This document shows positions 1 to 9,324 of a stretch of DNA of 64,000 nt, in pieces. The translations under genes and the position numbers were made by a program. The stretch spans positions 10,726,001 through 10,790,000 of the forward strand of contig JBHGNT010000012.1 of the NCBI GenBank assembly GCA_043228905.1, given 5' to 3'. This DNA is from Azolla caroliniana. Taxonomy: Eukaryota; Polypodiophyta. Numbering within the stretch: the first letter of the stretch is position 1; every line of letters starts with the position of its first letter. The notes below the pieces were generated by a model. That model was not told the origin of the DNA. It searched no databases and saw only the letters and a program-made list of their open reading frames with translations.

Positions 1-389
1 GGGTGCTACGGTGAGATAACTTAAGATTCAACGATTAATCAGACTTTAATTGGTTACTTAGCAATATGGCATTAGACTTGATACACGCGTATGATAGAAC
101 AATTAGCACAGAACAGTAGTCAACACTTAAAGATAAAACAAGAAGCTCTATTAATTAGGATTAATTATCTGTCAAAGTTTTACATTGTAACCAGGCCTTT
201 ATATAGGTCACCAGTGCTGAGTACAAAACGGTGCCAACCGGCACCTGTTCGGAACCGGTCCGGTTCCAGATCGGCATATCGATTCTGGTTCGTCCGTTCA
301 CGTCTCATAAACTACTTAATTATAATAGATTCCGAATATACAATCGCTTTCACATTCTGGTCTTTAACTCCTTTGTCGGCCAGGTAACA
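1..389 (-). repeat. 3' LTR of gypsy A (cut by window edge)
   Basis: This stretch matches 17404-17782 almost base for base, apart from about 10 extra bases near 150-170. It ends in GGTAACA as gypsy LTRs of this family do. It is the downstream LTR of a minus-strand element whose 5' LTR lies at 17340-17782. The first roughly 65 bases of the LTR lie outside the window, so the left target duplication cannot be read. Confidence 0.9.
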
Positions 390-401
390 CATGCCATGCC
401 C

Positions 402-432
402 GTGGGATAGTACCTTGTACATCGAATCCCAC
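402..432 (-). promoter_or_regulatory. Conserved hairpin before the 3' LTR of gypsy A
   Basis: A nested inverted repeat can be read here: outer arms GTGGGA/TCCCAC and inner arms GTAC/GTAC around CTT. Counterparts occur at 40234-40263 (gypsy C) and 53550-53579 (element TR), where the inner arms change together to GTGC/GCAC. It sits about 13 bases from the LTR, where a polypurine tract is expected. A role in plus-strand priming or packaging is inference. Confidence 0.6.
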
Positions 433-442
433 TATCCGGCCC

Positions 443-1661
443 TTAGCCTTCGTCCAAGATATCCAAAATACTCTGCTCCAGGGTGTCCAATGGTTCTTCG
501 AGAATCTGTTGTTGTTGCTGTTGTGGCTATTGTTGATGTTGTGGTTGCTGCTGTTGTGGTTGTGGCTATTGTTGCTCCGGCTCCGGCTCCTCCGACTGTT
601 GCTCCTTGGATGGCGTCTGTTCGGCTCCCGGTACCAGCGGTTGTGGCAGTGATTCCTCCATCAACTGCTCTGCCAGATTTGACTCCGGTTGACTCGCCCC
701 GGCCTTGTCTCCGTCTTATCCTTGCCCCGGCGATGGCTCCTCATCGTTGAGGTTGACGGTCGCTGCTTGCTTTGCTTCTTCTTGCCGTAGCCTGGTCCGG
801 TCATAGCTTTCAAACTAGATTTGAGCATCCATTCGATCATCGTCTAGCTGTGCTACCAGTTGCCGGACCACTGTTGACTGTTCCTCCGCCAAAGTTACAA
901 AGTCTTCTACTAACTCATCTCTTACGGCGGTGAAGTCCTCCTTTGTTAGCATGTAGCAGTCATTGCCATCTTTCTGCCGGTTTTCCGTGTCCGCCCTTAG
1001 CAACTGGAGCTCGGTTGTGTGCTTTGCCCATTTGGCCCACCATTGCATGGAGCTTTTGTCAATCAAGCGTTTTTTCTTGTTCCTCCATGCCTGGACAATG
1101 AACTGGATCCGCTCAAGTCCCCTCTTCGATTTGTCCTCCACGGCTTGTCGTTCTTCCTTCAATTGCTTGATCAGCTTCACCGTGTCCGCCTCCGGCTCCT
1201 GGTAATGTGACAATTGGTTTTGGTAGGTGTTCTGCAACCTCTGCAATACCATTTTCGCTCTTTCCTTTTCTTCATAATGCTGCTTATGGAGCTCCATACG
1301 TTCCTGCACAGCTTCCTCCAGTAGCGTTGTTCTTTCAACCCATTCTTTAGCTAGCGTTGTCTCACTTCGATGAACTTCCTGCCGGAGCTCTGCCATCTCC
1401 TCCTACTCCTTCTTATGCTCCATATCTAGGTGCTTATAGTCCCGGTGCAAGTGCTCAAAATCATCGGTCTTCTGCTTCAACTTCTGGTTGAGTTTCCGGC
1501 GAGCGCGGTCTTCCCGATCTTTCTGTTGACGGAGTTCTTCTTTAAGTCTTTCAATATCCGTTTCCACCATCCGTCACAGCTTATCCTTTTCTTGCAGCAC
1601 TTTCTCTTTCTCCTCCTTAAGCCGGTTATATGCCTGATGTCCTTTCTACAGATTCGCTTCT
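443..1661 (-). pseudogene. Gypsy A accessory ORF (aORF), distal half
   Basis: This is the C-terminal half of the extra ORF located between integrase and 3' LTR in this gypsy family. The clearest open stretch is 815-1396, a 193-residue highly charged coiled coil rich in E, K, R and Q. An acidic, P/E/Q-rich tail follows, ending in ILDILDEG and a stop at 443-445, with several in-frame stops on the way. The matching C-terminus in sister element C ends ILDILDEA. The N-terminal half lies at 9357-11177, because transposon T1 is inserted between the two. The function is unknown; Athila/Tat-type gypsies often carry an extra ORF here. It is a retroelement protein, not a host gene. Confidence 0.75.
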
Positions 1662-1693
1662 AACACCGGGTCATTTGAAACAGGTAATATGTC
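1658..1693. repeat. Left target duplication and TIR of transposon T1
   Basis: TTCT at 1658-1661 is the target duplication, repeated at 9357-9360. The 32-bp inverted repeat at 1662-1693 begins AACACCGGGTCATTTGAAAC and matches the reverse complement of 9325-9356 at 31 of 32 positions, with one C/T difference at position 6. Confidence 0.95.
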
Positions 1694-2386
1694 ATATTCT
1701 CTTTTGGCATAGTTGGCCAGATGTAGAAAAGTACCCTATTTTAGCCTGATATCGAAAATATATGATGCATGCGTACCCCTTTTGCGACTTGATGGTTAAA
1801 TATAGAACAAAAAAAACCTAGCAATTACTAAATTGTATATGTGTCCACATTCGTGTCAATTTGCATATCATGGAGCACAATTGAAGACTTGGTTCAATAT
1901 AAAGTTCTAAAATTGGTATCCATATTCAAATTGTAGAGTAAAACTACATAAACCGTAATTATAAATATGTGGTTTTGGGTTTAGGAATAAAGTAGTACCC
2001 CACTTGTTGGATAGGTATATCGATAGTTTCATTGTATAATGTCATATAGTTCATGACAATGTAATTGGTAAGAGTAACAATTACGTACGACATTCATTTA
2101 TACTATGTGGAACCAGTAGACTTGAACCGTAGGTAACTAAAAACCTCTTATTATCAAAAACATTCGCCTTTTCATATACAGTCATGCTAATGGATATGAG
2201 AAATTACAATATCATGTTAATATCTCAAACTGAAGAAGAGCATGGTGACCAATTATATGTAAATACAAACAACGATTCCAATAATGATTAAAAAGGGAAA
2301 TTATGAACAGGTGAATTTAATTAAACGATAAACAATTACAGGTGTTCTCATATACAAATATAATATGAAGTGATGGTGAACATTAT
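1694..2386. other. T1 left subterminal region, no gene seen
   Basis: AT-rich sequence between the left TIR and the 3' end of the methyltransferase gene. The only structure I see is GCATGCGTA at 1767-1775, mirrored at 9253-9261 near the other end, a candidate transposase-binding site. It probably also holds the 3' untranslated region and poly(A) signal of the minus-strand gene. Confidence 0.5.
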
Positions 2387-3706
2387 GCCTCAAAATCCTC
2401 AATTTTTACATTACGCCATCTACATCAATCTATAAGCAAATCAGGCAGAGCAGGCTCCTCTGGCGCTGATTGTTCTAGACTGTTTTCATTCGTGTCATCT
2501 CCAAGCTCTCCCGAATCTGATGTATGGTCAAACTGTGCTACATCTTCCAGGTCCACCAGCTCCCCTGCTTCTACATCAATTGGTTCCATTGGTTCTCATG
2601 AAGTCATCTGGAACATCTCTGTCTCGTTGATGTGTTTTGCTCCGACTTCTTGATCCTGATTTGGATAGTCCCAGATTCCTGTGATCCTCATTTTGATGAA
2701 GTTAACTTGAGCAGGGTCCTTCTCCAATGCAACATAGTTTCTAAACATCTTCAATGCACAAGCTGTCGTTGTACCTAATGGTCGCATGAACACAAACAAG
2801 TATATATAAGAAGTAACGTCTTAAACTTGATAGACAAGATTGAAATTAAATATATATATTATACCTGTGCCAGAGAACAAGTCTAGGACCCAATCATCTG
2901 GATTCGAGAAGAGCTCTATGAGGCGGTTGATCAATCTTTGAGGTTTTTGATAAGGGTTCACCATACTTTTATCCCCTGACACATGTCTTAATTTTTTGGT
3001 TACGGCTGGGCACATGATGTAGTTAACCACGTTACGCTCGTTGACATGTGCTCTAGCCTTCTTCTTTGTAATTGAATCATAGTAGCCCACACAAAAATGT
3101 TCGACCGCACTAACCATTCGATTGCCAGGGCTACGTGTAATATTTGTTTTGATCCTATAGAGAAAGAAAATCAAGTATTAGAGGTGTAAATGTGTACATA
3201 TAATAAGAAGTACTGTAATGAGTAAAAGCGAACTATAACACACCAATGCATGTGTTTAGTGGCATGACAACGGGACTTCAAAGTTGTTGTGACTGACAGT
3301 GATTGCCCCATGCTATGAAATATGACTATCCTCCACAAGGGGGCCAATGTCAGTTCTGCGAAATCCTTTACCATTTTCTCGATCTGAGGGTACTTGAAAG
3401 GCACATCATCATATGTTGATCCCGCAATACGGAAACCATATGGTATGTCAGCTATCAGCAAAGTGTAGTGCCTTCTCGGTAACAGTTCGAGCATCTGGGA
3501 TACTTCGCCATTGAAAACACTATAATGAAGCTGTTTGAAAGGATCAGACCTATGCAAAAAACTCTTTACAGTCTCCGAATCCTCGGGCAGTTCCATTTCC
3601 TTCCCTTTGGTCATTCTCTTCTCATATTTCGCACGTTCTAAGTGCGTGATGAAGGCTGCTGGAATACCGTCATTATTGTCGTTGTTCTTTTCGATTTTGA
3701 TGGTTT
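2387..3706 (-). CDS. T1 methyltransferase gene, exons 4-6: N6/N4 DNA methyltransferase domain
   Basis: This is the catalytic part of the T1 minus-strand gene. Exon 4 (3706-3244) carries LLIADIPYGFRI, a DPPY-type catalytic motif IV in the variant DIPYG. Exon 5 (3154-2865) carries QKPQRLINRLIELF (motif X) and VLDLFSGTG. Exon 6 starts at 2774, and splicing completes DLFSGTGTTTACALKMF...ALEKD, the SAM-binding FxGxG motif I. Order IV, then X-I, is that of beta-class methyltransferases (N6_N4_Mtase family), which methylate adenine N6 or cytosine N4. Introns 3243-3155 and 2864-2775 have GT/AG ends and keep frame. The frame stops at TGA 2598-2596 but stays open beyond it as an acidic tail to about 2430, then after another TGA to about 2387. 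The target base and activity are unknown; the variant DIPY and the stops may mean loss of function. Confidence 0.82.
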
Positions 3707-3774
3707 CTGCAAGTGTCATTGTTGTTAGCAGGGAACATTACTTTCTAACATATCAACATTCAAAAGACACATAC

Positions 3775-4996
3775 CCATTCTCTAAATACAATAAAATATT
3801 CCTCCAATTCCTTGTAGGAAGAAGTTATCGGGCAGGCTTGTTCAACTTCTTCCCATGTCGGTAAACTCAGTTTTTGCATCATCAACTCCTGAATCTTCAT
3901 GTATACCTTGTGACTGCACAATCAATATGAAATTAGAAATAAGATATTCAAAATAATTGAAGACTTTCATGAAAAGGTATACTATAAACACTTACTTTTG
4001 CAAGTCTGTTACCATCTCGTCCAAACTAAATTCCTTGGCGACCACTCGAGATAGCACGGATATTAACAATCTATCATCTTTGATACCTTGTAATGATCTC
4101 TAAGGTAAAAGTTTCATGTCCTCTGGTAACTCCTCGATTACCAAGTCGCTTTTTCCCTTGGTCTTTGATTTCATCTCAACTTGTGGATCAATTCTTCCCT
4201 TTTTTTATCTTTGCCCCTTGACTTCTTTCCGCTCCCACATAGAGAATATTTTGTCTTGGAGATCCCACACCTCTCCGGTCTGAAAAGCTAGTTGAAACCA
4301 AGAATCATATTTTCGGAGACCTTCGGATTTCGTACTCTCATCCACTGCAATCCCTACTTCCAATAAACACTGACGTCGCAATCCAGACCACAATCTTGGA
4401 CCAAAACGATTCAAGGCATCGAGGTATTCATGATGAAAAAATCTTATCCTCTCTATACATGACATCTTTTGCCTATAATCGTTGTCATTGTTATGGTCCC
4501 ATGCGAGCAGCTTCGCCTCCTCGTGAGTTAGTCCTGCATATACCTTACATTCGGCGTATTTGAAGAACGGTGTGAGAGGATATTCTTTGACAAGTTGTCG
4601 TCGAGCTTCGGCCGAATGTGATCCTCCGATTACATAGTATGTGTAATCGTCTGCAGAGCTATACTTGAAATCTGCTACTGTTGGGCATTGTTCTTGATCA
4701 ACCATTACCAAAAATGGCACCACAGTAGCGTGAGGATTGATTTTCATTTTGCTTTTCAGGTTTTGCACATGGACGGAGTGCGGCTCCCTAATTTCCAAGG
4801 GACGTCTTCCAGTCACGGGGTCAATGGGGGGCCTTTGGATAGAAGTAATGGGCAAATGAAATAGCTGGCCCCTGCGCACAAGTTTAGCCTTCACAATATT
4901 TTCTCTTATTTTATTTTGTTCTAACGTCAGGACACCAGAAGATAGTTGTCCGCCTGGAGCCATGACGTCGACTTGTTGGTCGTCTTCTTCTTCCAC
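3775..4996 (-). CDS. T1 methyltransferase gene: ParB-like domain and linker (exon 2 end, exon 3)
   Basis: Residues encoded by about 4900-4450 form a ParB/Srx-type N-terminal domain: RRGQLFHLPITSIQ, then LKSKM...VVPFLVMV, then YYVIGGSHSAEARRQL, the GGxHRxxA-like nucleotide-binding motif, then YAGLTHEEAKLLAWDHN. In bacteria and phages such domains are often fused to N6/N4 methyltransferases. The open stretch 4205-4996 has no ATG at its start and lies in the same frame as the upstream segment; only TGA at 5038-5036 divides them. A TAA at 4207-4205 and a TAG near 4098 likewise interrupt a frame that continues to a donor at 3996/3995. Exon 3 is 3913-3775. Its junction to exon 4 is out of phase by one base, so there is an indel or a wrongly chosen splice site. 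Confidence 0.72.
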
Positions 4997-5035
4997 GAAC
5001 TCTAATATTTCTTCTTCTTCTTCTTCGGGTTGTGG

Positions 5036-6060
5036 TCATTTAGTATATTTCTTTTGAACAGGATTTGTCTTCCTAGACTTTTTCGGTGGAGTTTCTGCTT
5101 CACCGATCATCATCTCTCCTTTCACGTACGGCCGAAGAGCTACCAACAAGTTATTTTTCGTTTGCAGGTCTTTACGCAAAGCCTTGGGATTGCAAGATTC
5201 GGGTACTAGGTTTCCCTCATCAAGTCGCAATCGCCTGTCGCCAACTGAGCTCGAGACGTCGATTAAAATACATGTAGAATCAATGTCTTCGTACTCTAGC
5301 TTGGTTACATGCCCGTAATTAAATGTTTTTCCAAGCTGAAGTTTCCCTTCCCTGTCCGATTTTGCCGTTATCAATAACAGCACCCCATCCTGCTCGACAT
5401 AAGAGAGACACCATTCAAGTTCGGGGTAATCCTTATATTTCACCTCAACCGTTTTCTCCTCTTGCGTACTACCTTTGTTGATTTTGGTAGTAGCCACAGA
5501 TGACTTGGATCCTCCTTCCCCCGTTGAGTCAAATAAATTCTTTTTACTCGTGTCCTTCATGAAGGAGCCAGAATCTCGTTTTGTCGGAGATCGAATCTTC
5601 AATCTAAATGAAGGAACTTTTTGTCTGGGTTCACTGAAATTAAAAACGTTGGTGAAAACATAGAAACAACGTACAATTTCATCTAAATCACGCAAATTAT
5701 CATTTAAATTACGTCAATTTTATGGTCCCATGCGATAGTTTTTTATCGGAAAAACAACATATTTTTCAACCAAAATCCGATGCACTGCATCGAATTTTGG
5801 TTGAAGGTCCTGCCTTGCAACGCAAATCCGATGCAGTGCATCGGATTTTGGTTGAAAGGCAGGACCTTTCAACCGAAATCCGATGCACTGCACCGGATTT
5901 CGGTTGAAGGACCTGGCTTTCAGAATTACTTTCCAAGTTCGTTGTACAAAATAAAATAAAATTTCTATGTGTTGAGGAAAGGAATCTTTAAGGAATCTTG
6001 AGGAATCTTAAAAAATGTAATGAATATTACTGACCTGACGATTTTCTTTCCCTTGTTCAT
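5036..6060 (-). CDS. T1 methyltransferase gene, exon 1 and start of exon 2: N-terminal region
   Basis: A likely ATG at 6060-6058 in good context (ACCATGAAC) opens exon 1 (6060-6035, MNKGKKIV). The donor CAG|GTCAGT at 6035/6034 and acceptor ATTTCAG at 5634 fit in phase 2 to exon 2 from 5633, giving an uninterrupted frame. The region then holds a basic, serine-rich stretch, a compact domain of about 110 residues (YPELEWCLSYVEQDG to ILIDVSSS) that I do not recognise, and a lysine-rich end before TGA 5038-5036. After that stop the same frame continues with a poly-Glu linker into the ParB-like domain. GTG at 6147 would extend exon 1 upstream but is a poor eukaryotic start. A role in DNA or chromatin targeting is only a guess. 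Confidence 0.65.
5767..5906. repeat. Three tandem 37-bp palindromes in T1 intron 1
   Basis: Near-perfect palindromes at 5767-5803, 5818-5854 and 5870-5906 share the core ATCCGATGCASTGCATCG, with arms CAACCRAAAT/ATTTYGGTTG. They start 51 and 52 bases apart. The spacers are themselves related and inverted (AAGGTCCTGCCTT, AAAGGCAGGACCTTT, AAGGACCTGG). They lie in intron 1 of the methyltransferase gene, about 450 bp before the transposase start. They could be binding sites for the transposase or ParB-like protein, methylation targets, or a hairpin-RNA source; none is proven. Confidence 0.8.
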
Positions 6061-6356
6061 GGTTCGTGCCGGAGGTAGTGCTGTCCACAATGTGCTTCTG
6101 AGTGCTCGAAAATTGGCCTGTGCTCTGAGCTCGATGGATTCTTTCACGTGATAATGAAAATGAAATTTCTAACCTCCTTATATAGAAGACTTTAGCATTC
6201 TTTTTAAAATAAAAAATAATTTTTAATTATTTGTTTTTTAGGAAAATTTCGGAAAATAATATAGTTAATCTAAGTGTTCGGGTAGTTATATAGTAGGCTT
6301 TAGCATTCCTTAATTTTCATGAAAGAAGGTTTTAGAATACAGTTAGACTCCCTCAA
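6061..6356. promoter_or_regulatory. Divergent promoter region of T1
   Basis: The gap between the two T1 genes holds two copies of TTATATAG-N6-TTTAGCATTC, at 6178-6200 and about 6286-6308. Read on the plus strand, the second copy's TATATAG lies about 65 bases before the transposase ATG. Read on the minus strand, the first copy gives CTATATAA about 120 bases before the methyltransferase ATG. A duplicated TATA-containing unit therefore probably drives both genes. The rest is AT-rich. Confidence 0.5.
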
Positions 6357-9029
6357 ATGTCTTCTTCTACAAGTAGAACATCTCTTTTTTCTATTGCCCC
6401 CTTTTCATTGACAGATAACTCGTATTTCTCAATAGAAGAGTACGACCACAAAAAACATTCGCGGCTTAAACAGAAAAGTGTGGCTCCTAGTACTTCGAAT
6501 TCTCTGTTTTCAATTGATCCTGTTGATGGCCCTCTTCATGCAAGCCTACAAGCGGACGATTCTTCGTCAATAGATAACAATAGCATTACTAAACCTCTAG
6601 CATTTAAAAGAGTTCCTCGACAAGTTAGTGAAAAGAGATTTAATTTCTTATGTTCTGATCGTCAACTTCTATGCGACTTGAACAAATCGTGTTGTGCGAA
6701 TCTCTGTCTATCAACTTATGGAAAGTTAAGGTTACGTGAAACACGACAAAAATACTTGTCGCTTAATGGGGAAGAGCAAGATACATTTCTTATTGCGCAT
6801 ATGCAACTTAAATTGGATCACAAAGCAGGGCCTAATTCAATGCAAGTTGAATATTTCCTTGGACTATATACCAAGTGTTGTCGAGCAGCTTTTAAAATCA
6901 CTCATAGCATTGGAAATATGTGGCTGCAACGAGTTCAAGAGCGACTTGTGAAGGGCTCTTGGGTACAGTTCGATCAAAATGGTTCTGGATGTAAGGGTCA
7001 AATTGGGCAACAGGCAATTAGGTGGATGGAGGTATATTTTTCAAAACAGTGCGAAGTTATGCCAATGACAGGAAGACTTCATTTGTCAGATAACTTTACT
7101 CGAAGGGAAGTTTACCAATCGTACAAGGACGACATGTCTTCCGATGTTGAGCCTTACATACAGTACAAGCATTTTAATCGACTATGGAGGTTACAATTTA
7201 ATAACGTGGTTATCCCACGAAAGGTGCGAATGGGAGTCTGCTCAATATGTGCGAGTTTAAAAAGTATGGCCAAGGGTGGAAAATCAGATGTAGAGATCAA
7301 GAATTACAAGAACCTGTTAAAAGAACATCGTGAAAGTCAGGCATTGGAACGTACTAAGGCTATGCATCACCGACAAAAAGCGTTTCAATCTCTCGAAAAG
7401 TATATGTGCATGATTATTGACGGCATGGATCAAAAGAAAACTTGTTTGCCGCATTTTCAAAGACTCCCCAAGGATATTGGAGATGAGTGTCTCGTGCAAA
7501 TGCATCTAGTGGGTTGTTTGACATACTGTCAAACTATAAGACCGCAAGTGTTCTTAACTTATCCCAATATCCACAACAACCCTAATCTTACTGTCACTAT
7601 CATGCACAGGGTATTGCAATCATGGTCAGGTATACTCCCGCCAGTTCTATATGTGCAACTAGACAACACAGCAAGAGAGAATAAGAACTCAACTGTCTTC
7701 GGCTATCTAAGCATGCTAGTAGAGAGGGGCATATTTAAAAAGATAAAGGTTAACTTCTTGTTGGTTGGTCATACCCATGATCACATAGATCAAATGTTTG
7801 GTAGGTTCTCAAAGAAACTTGCTCGCTGTAATGCTTTCACACTTCCCACGCTATCCAAATTGATTAGTGAAGCATATACACCAAAGCCTGAAGTACAACA
7901 CTTGGAAGAAGTATACGACTTTAAACGTTTCTGCATGGATAGTGACGGGACTAAAGGTAGGGTGCTTGCACCTCTTAATAATATAAGTTTCAACCATGTC
8001 TTCCTCATAAAACAAAGATCGGCCCACCTGAAGATGACGATGTTCTTTGCGAAACAATACTCATCTCGTGCACAATGGGAGCCCCAAGAAGGTTGTAGGC
8101 TCCTTCTTCATATCCCAGATGAACCTCTACATGGTGCACAACAAATGCCATATGATGATCGTAAAAATGTAGCACCAAATAGTACTATTGATGAACAAAG
8201 GGCATATTGGTTGAGATGTCTAGCAGAGAAACAAAATAATATTGATCGAACTAAGAAGTATGCCGGTGATGAGGATGTTGAATGGTGGGAGATTTTCTTC
8301 ACCCATCAACGCACCATTTTAGATAATTACATCGCCGGTTTATGGCCAATCCGTATCCCATTCACATGGAACATTGGGATGACATCAATGATATCGCAGA
8401 CTCATCACCAACAATCGAATAATATGGAGCTTCATGATTTAGTTCGGCCACTGCAAAGAGATATTTATGTGGGACCAAGAAAGTCACGTACTGTTGAGGC
8501 AAGATGGCAAGGTAATTTGCAAGAACTACAAGTGGGAATGTTGGTTGCAACATTAGCAGGGGACGATACCTTGGGCCATCCATTTTGGATTGCAAAAATT
8601 ATTGAATTAGTAAGGGATGAAGAAAGTAGTCAGACAAAGTCAATAGTAGTCCATTGGTATCAGACAAATTCAACTAATGCATTTAAAGGAAAGTATTCTT
8701 TAGAGATGGTTAAGGATGTCGGATGTTCAAGCAGAAAGAGAAGAAGAAAGAATATACCGAGCACAACTACTCTCGCACTAGACCGTGTTGACATACTAGT
8801 ATATGACTTCTCATTGACAAAATCAGGTCATCTAAGACAAGCAACTATCAAGATAATAAAGGAGAAAATCCCAAACATGGTGTCAAACGAAATACAGAGA
8901 ATAACCAGAAGCAATTCTCATAACCACAAAGATGTTGGGTTGGAATTGGATGAGGATAATGCTTTGATTGCCACTGATGATGAGGATGAGACGTCAGAAG
9001 GCTCTTCTAGTCCATCAGACATGTCTTAA
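6357..9029 (+). CDS. Candidate T1 transposase, DUF7869-type protein
   Basis: An intact 890-residue intronless ORF starting at the ATG at 6357. From about residue 100 it follows the layout I recall for DUF7869-type eukaryotic proteins: a helical region (CRAAFKITHSIGNMWLQRVQ), a CSIC pair with basic helices (near residue 298), then three acidic blocks. These are CMIIDGMDQKK (about 353), LYVQLDNTARENKN (about 430) and FLLVGHTHDHIDQMFGRFS (about 470), which could be the D, D and D/E of an RNase-H-fold transposase. A later segment near residues 720-790 (VGMLVATLAGDD...PFWIAKI...VVHWYQT) resembles an SH3-like, BAH/Tudor-type chromatin reader. A basic patch (SRKRRRKN) and an acidic serine-rich tail end the protein. 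It is the only intact long ORF inside perfect TIRs, hence the transposase inference. Confidence 0.75.
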   Translation: MSSSTSRTSLFSIAPFSLTDNSYFSIEEYDHKKHSRLKQKSVAPSTSNSLFSIDPVDGPLHASLQADDSSSIDNNSITKPLAFKRVPRQVSEKRFNFLCSDRQLLCDLNKSCCANLCLSTYGKLRLRETRQKYLSLNGEEQDTFLIAHMQLKLDHKAGPNSMQVEYFLGLYTKCCRAAFKITHSIGNMWLQRVQERLVKGSWVQFDQNGSGCKGQIGQQAIRWMEVYFSKQCEVMPMTGRLHLSDNFTRREVYQSYKDDMSSDVEPYIQYKHFNRLWRLQFNNVVIPRKVRMGVCSICASLKSMAKGGKSDVEIKNYKNLLKEHRESQALERTKAMHHRQKAFQSLEKYMCMIIDGMDQKKTCLPHFQRLPKDIGDECLVQMHLVGCLTYCQTIRPQVFLTYPNIHNNPNLTVTIMHRVLQSWSGILPPVLYVQLDNTARENKNSTVFGYLSMLVERGIFKKIKVNFLLVGHTHDHIDQMFGRFSKKLARCNAFTLPTLSKLISEAYTPKPEVQHLEEVYDFKRFCMDSDGTKGRVLAPLNNISFNHVFLIKQRSAHLKMTMFFAKQYSSRAQWEPQEGCRLLLHIPDEPLHGAQQMPYDDRKNVAPNSTIDEQRAYWLRCLAEKQNNIDRTKKYAGDEDVEWWEIFFTHQRTILDNYIAGLWPIRIPFTWNIGMTSMISQTHHQQSNNMELHDLVRPLQRDIYVGPRKSRTVEARWQGNLQELQVGMLVATLAGDDTLGHPFWIAKIIELVRDEESSQTKSIVVHWYQTNSTNAFKGKYSLEMVKDVGCSSRKRRRKNIPSTTTLALDRVDILVYDFSLTKSGHLRQATIKIIKEKIPNMVSNEIQRITRSNSHNHKDVGLELDEDNALIATDDEDETSEGSSSPSDMS

Positions 9030-9324
9030 TATATTGGTTTGGTTCAAGCTGGGGATTGTTTTACTACATGATCGGAAACTTTGTAAATTTGTTTTGGATG
9101 TAAACTCACGAATATGTATAATTGTAACTGGTAGACATGTTGTACATTATTTTGTAATTTTGGTGATGTATTTTTGGAGGCATTTTACTTATGACTCAAA
9201 GTGGTAGTCATGTTGAAATTCAATATATTTTGCCAGCTTTTCTGAAAAGCTTTACGCATGCGTCGTGTCTTTTTGAAAACTGCGTGCTTTTGTGCCCTTT
9301 TTCGACGTAGTGTTCTCATAATGC
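9030..9324. other. T1 right subterminal region
   Basis: A 295-base AT-rich 3' flank of the transposase gene with no ORF of note. It holds GGTAGACATGTTGTAC-like dyads, a small hairpin AGCTTTTCTGAAAAGCT near 9235-9252, and TACGCATGC at 9253-9261, the mirror image of the motif at 1767-1775. Confidence 0.5.

Noticed and set aside
391-750. Plus-strand frame of about 119 codons rich in Val and Ala
   Set aside because: It is the complement of the CAA/CAG-rich (Gln-rich) tail of the gypsy A aORF.
2596-5038. RNA editing of stops (U-to-C changes TGA, TAA and TAG to CGA, CAA and CAG)
   Set aside because: Such editing is known in organelles of some non-seed plants, not in nuclear transposons; deamination of methylated cytosine explains the pattern and also fits the neighbouring retroelements.
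2387-6060. Bacterial contamination or misassembly as source of the ParB/methyltransferase gene
   Set aside because: The gene has several GT/AG introns that restore frame, lies inside TIRs with a target duplication, and the element sits within a plant gypsy frame with an empty-site match.
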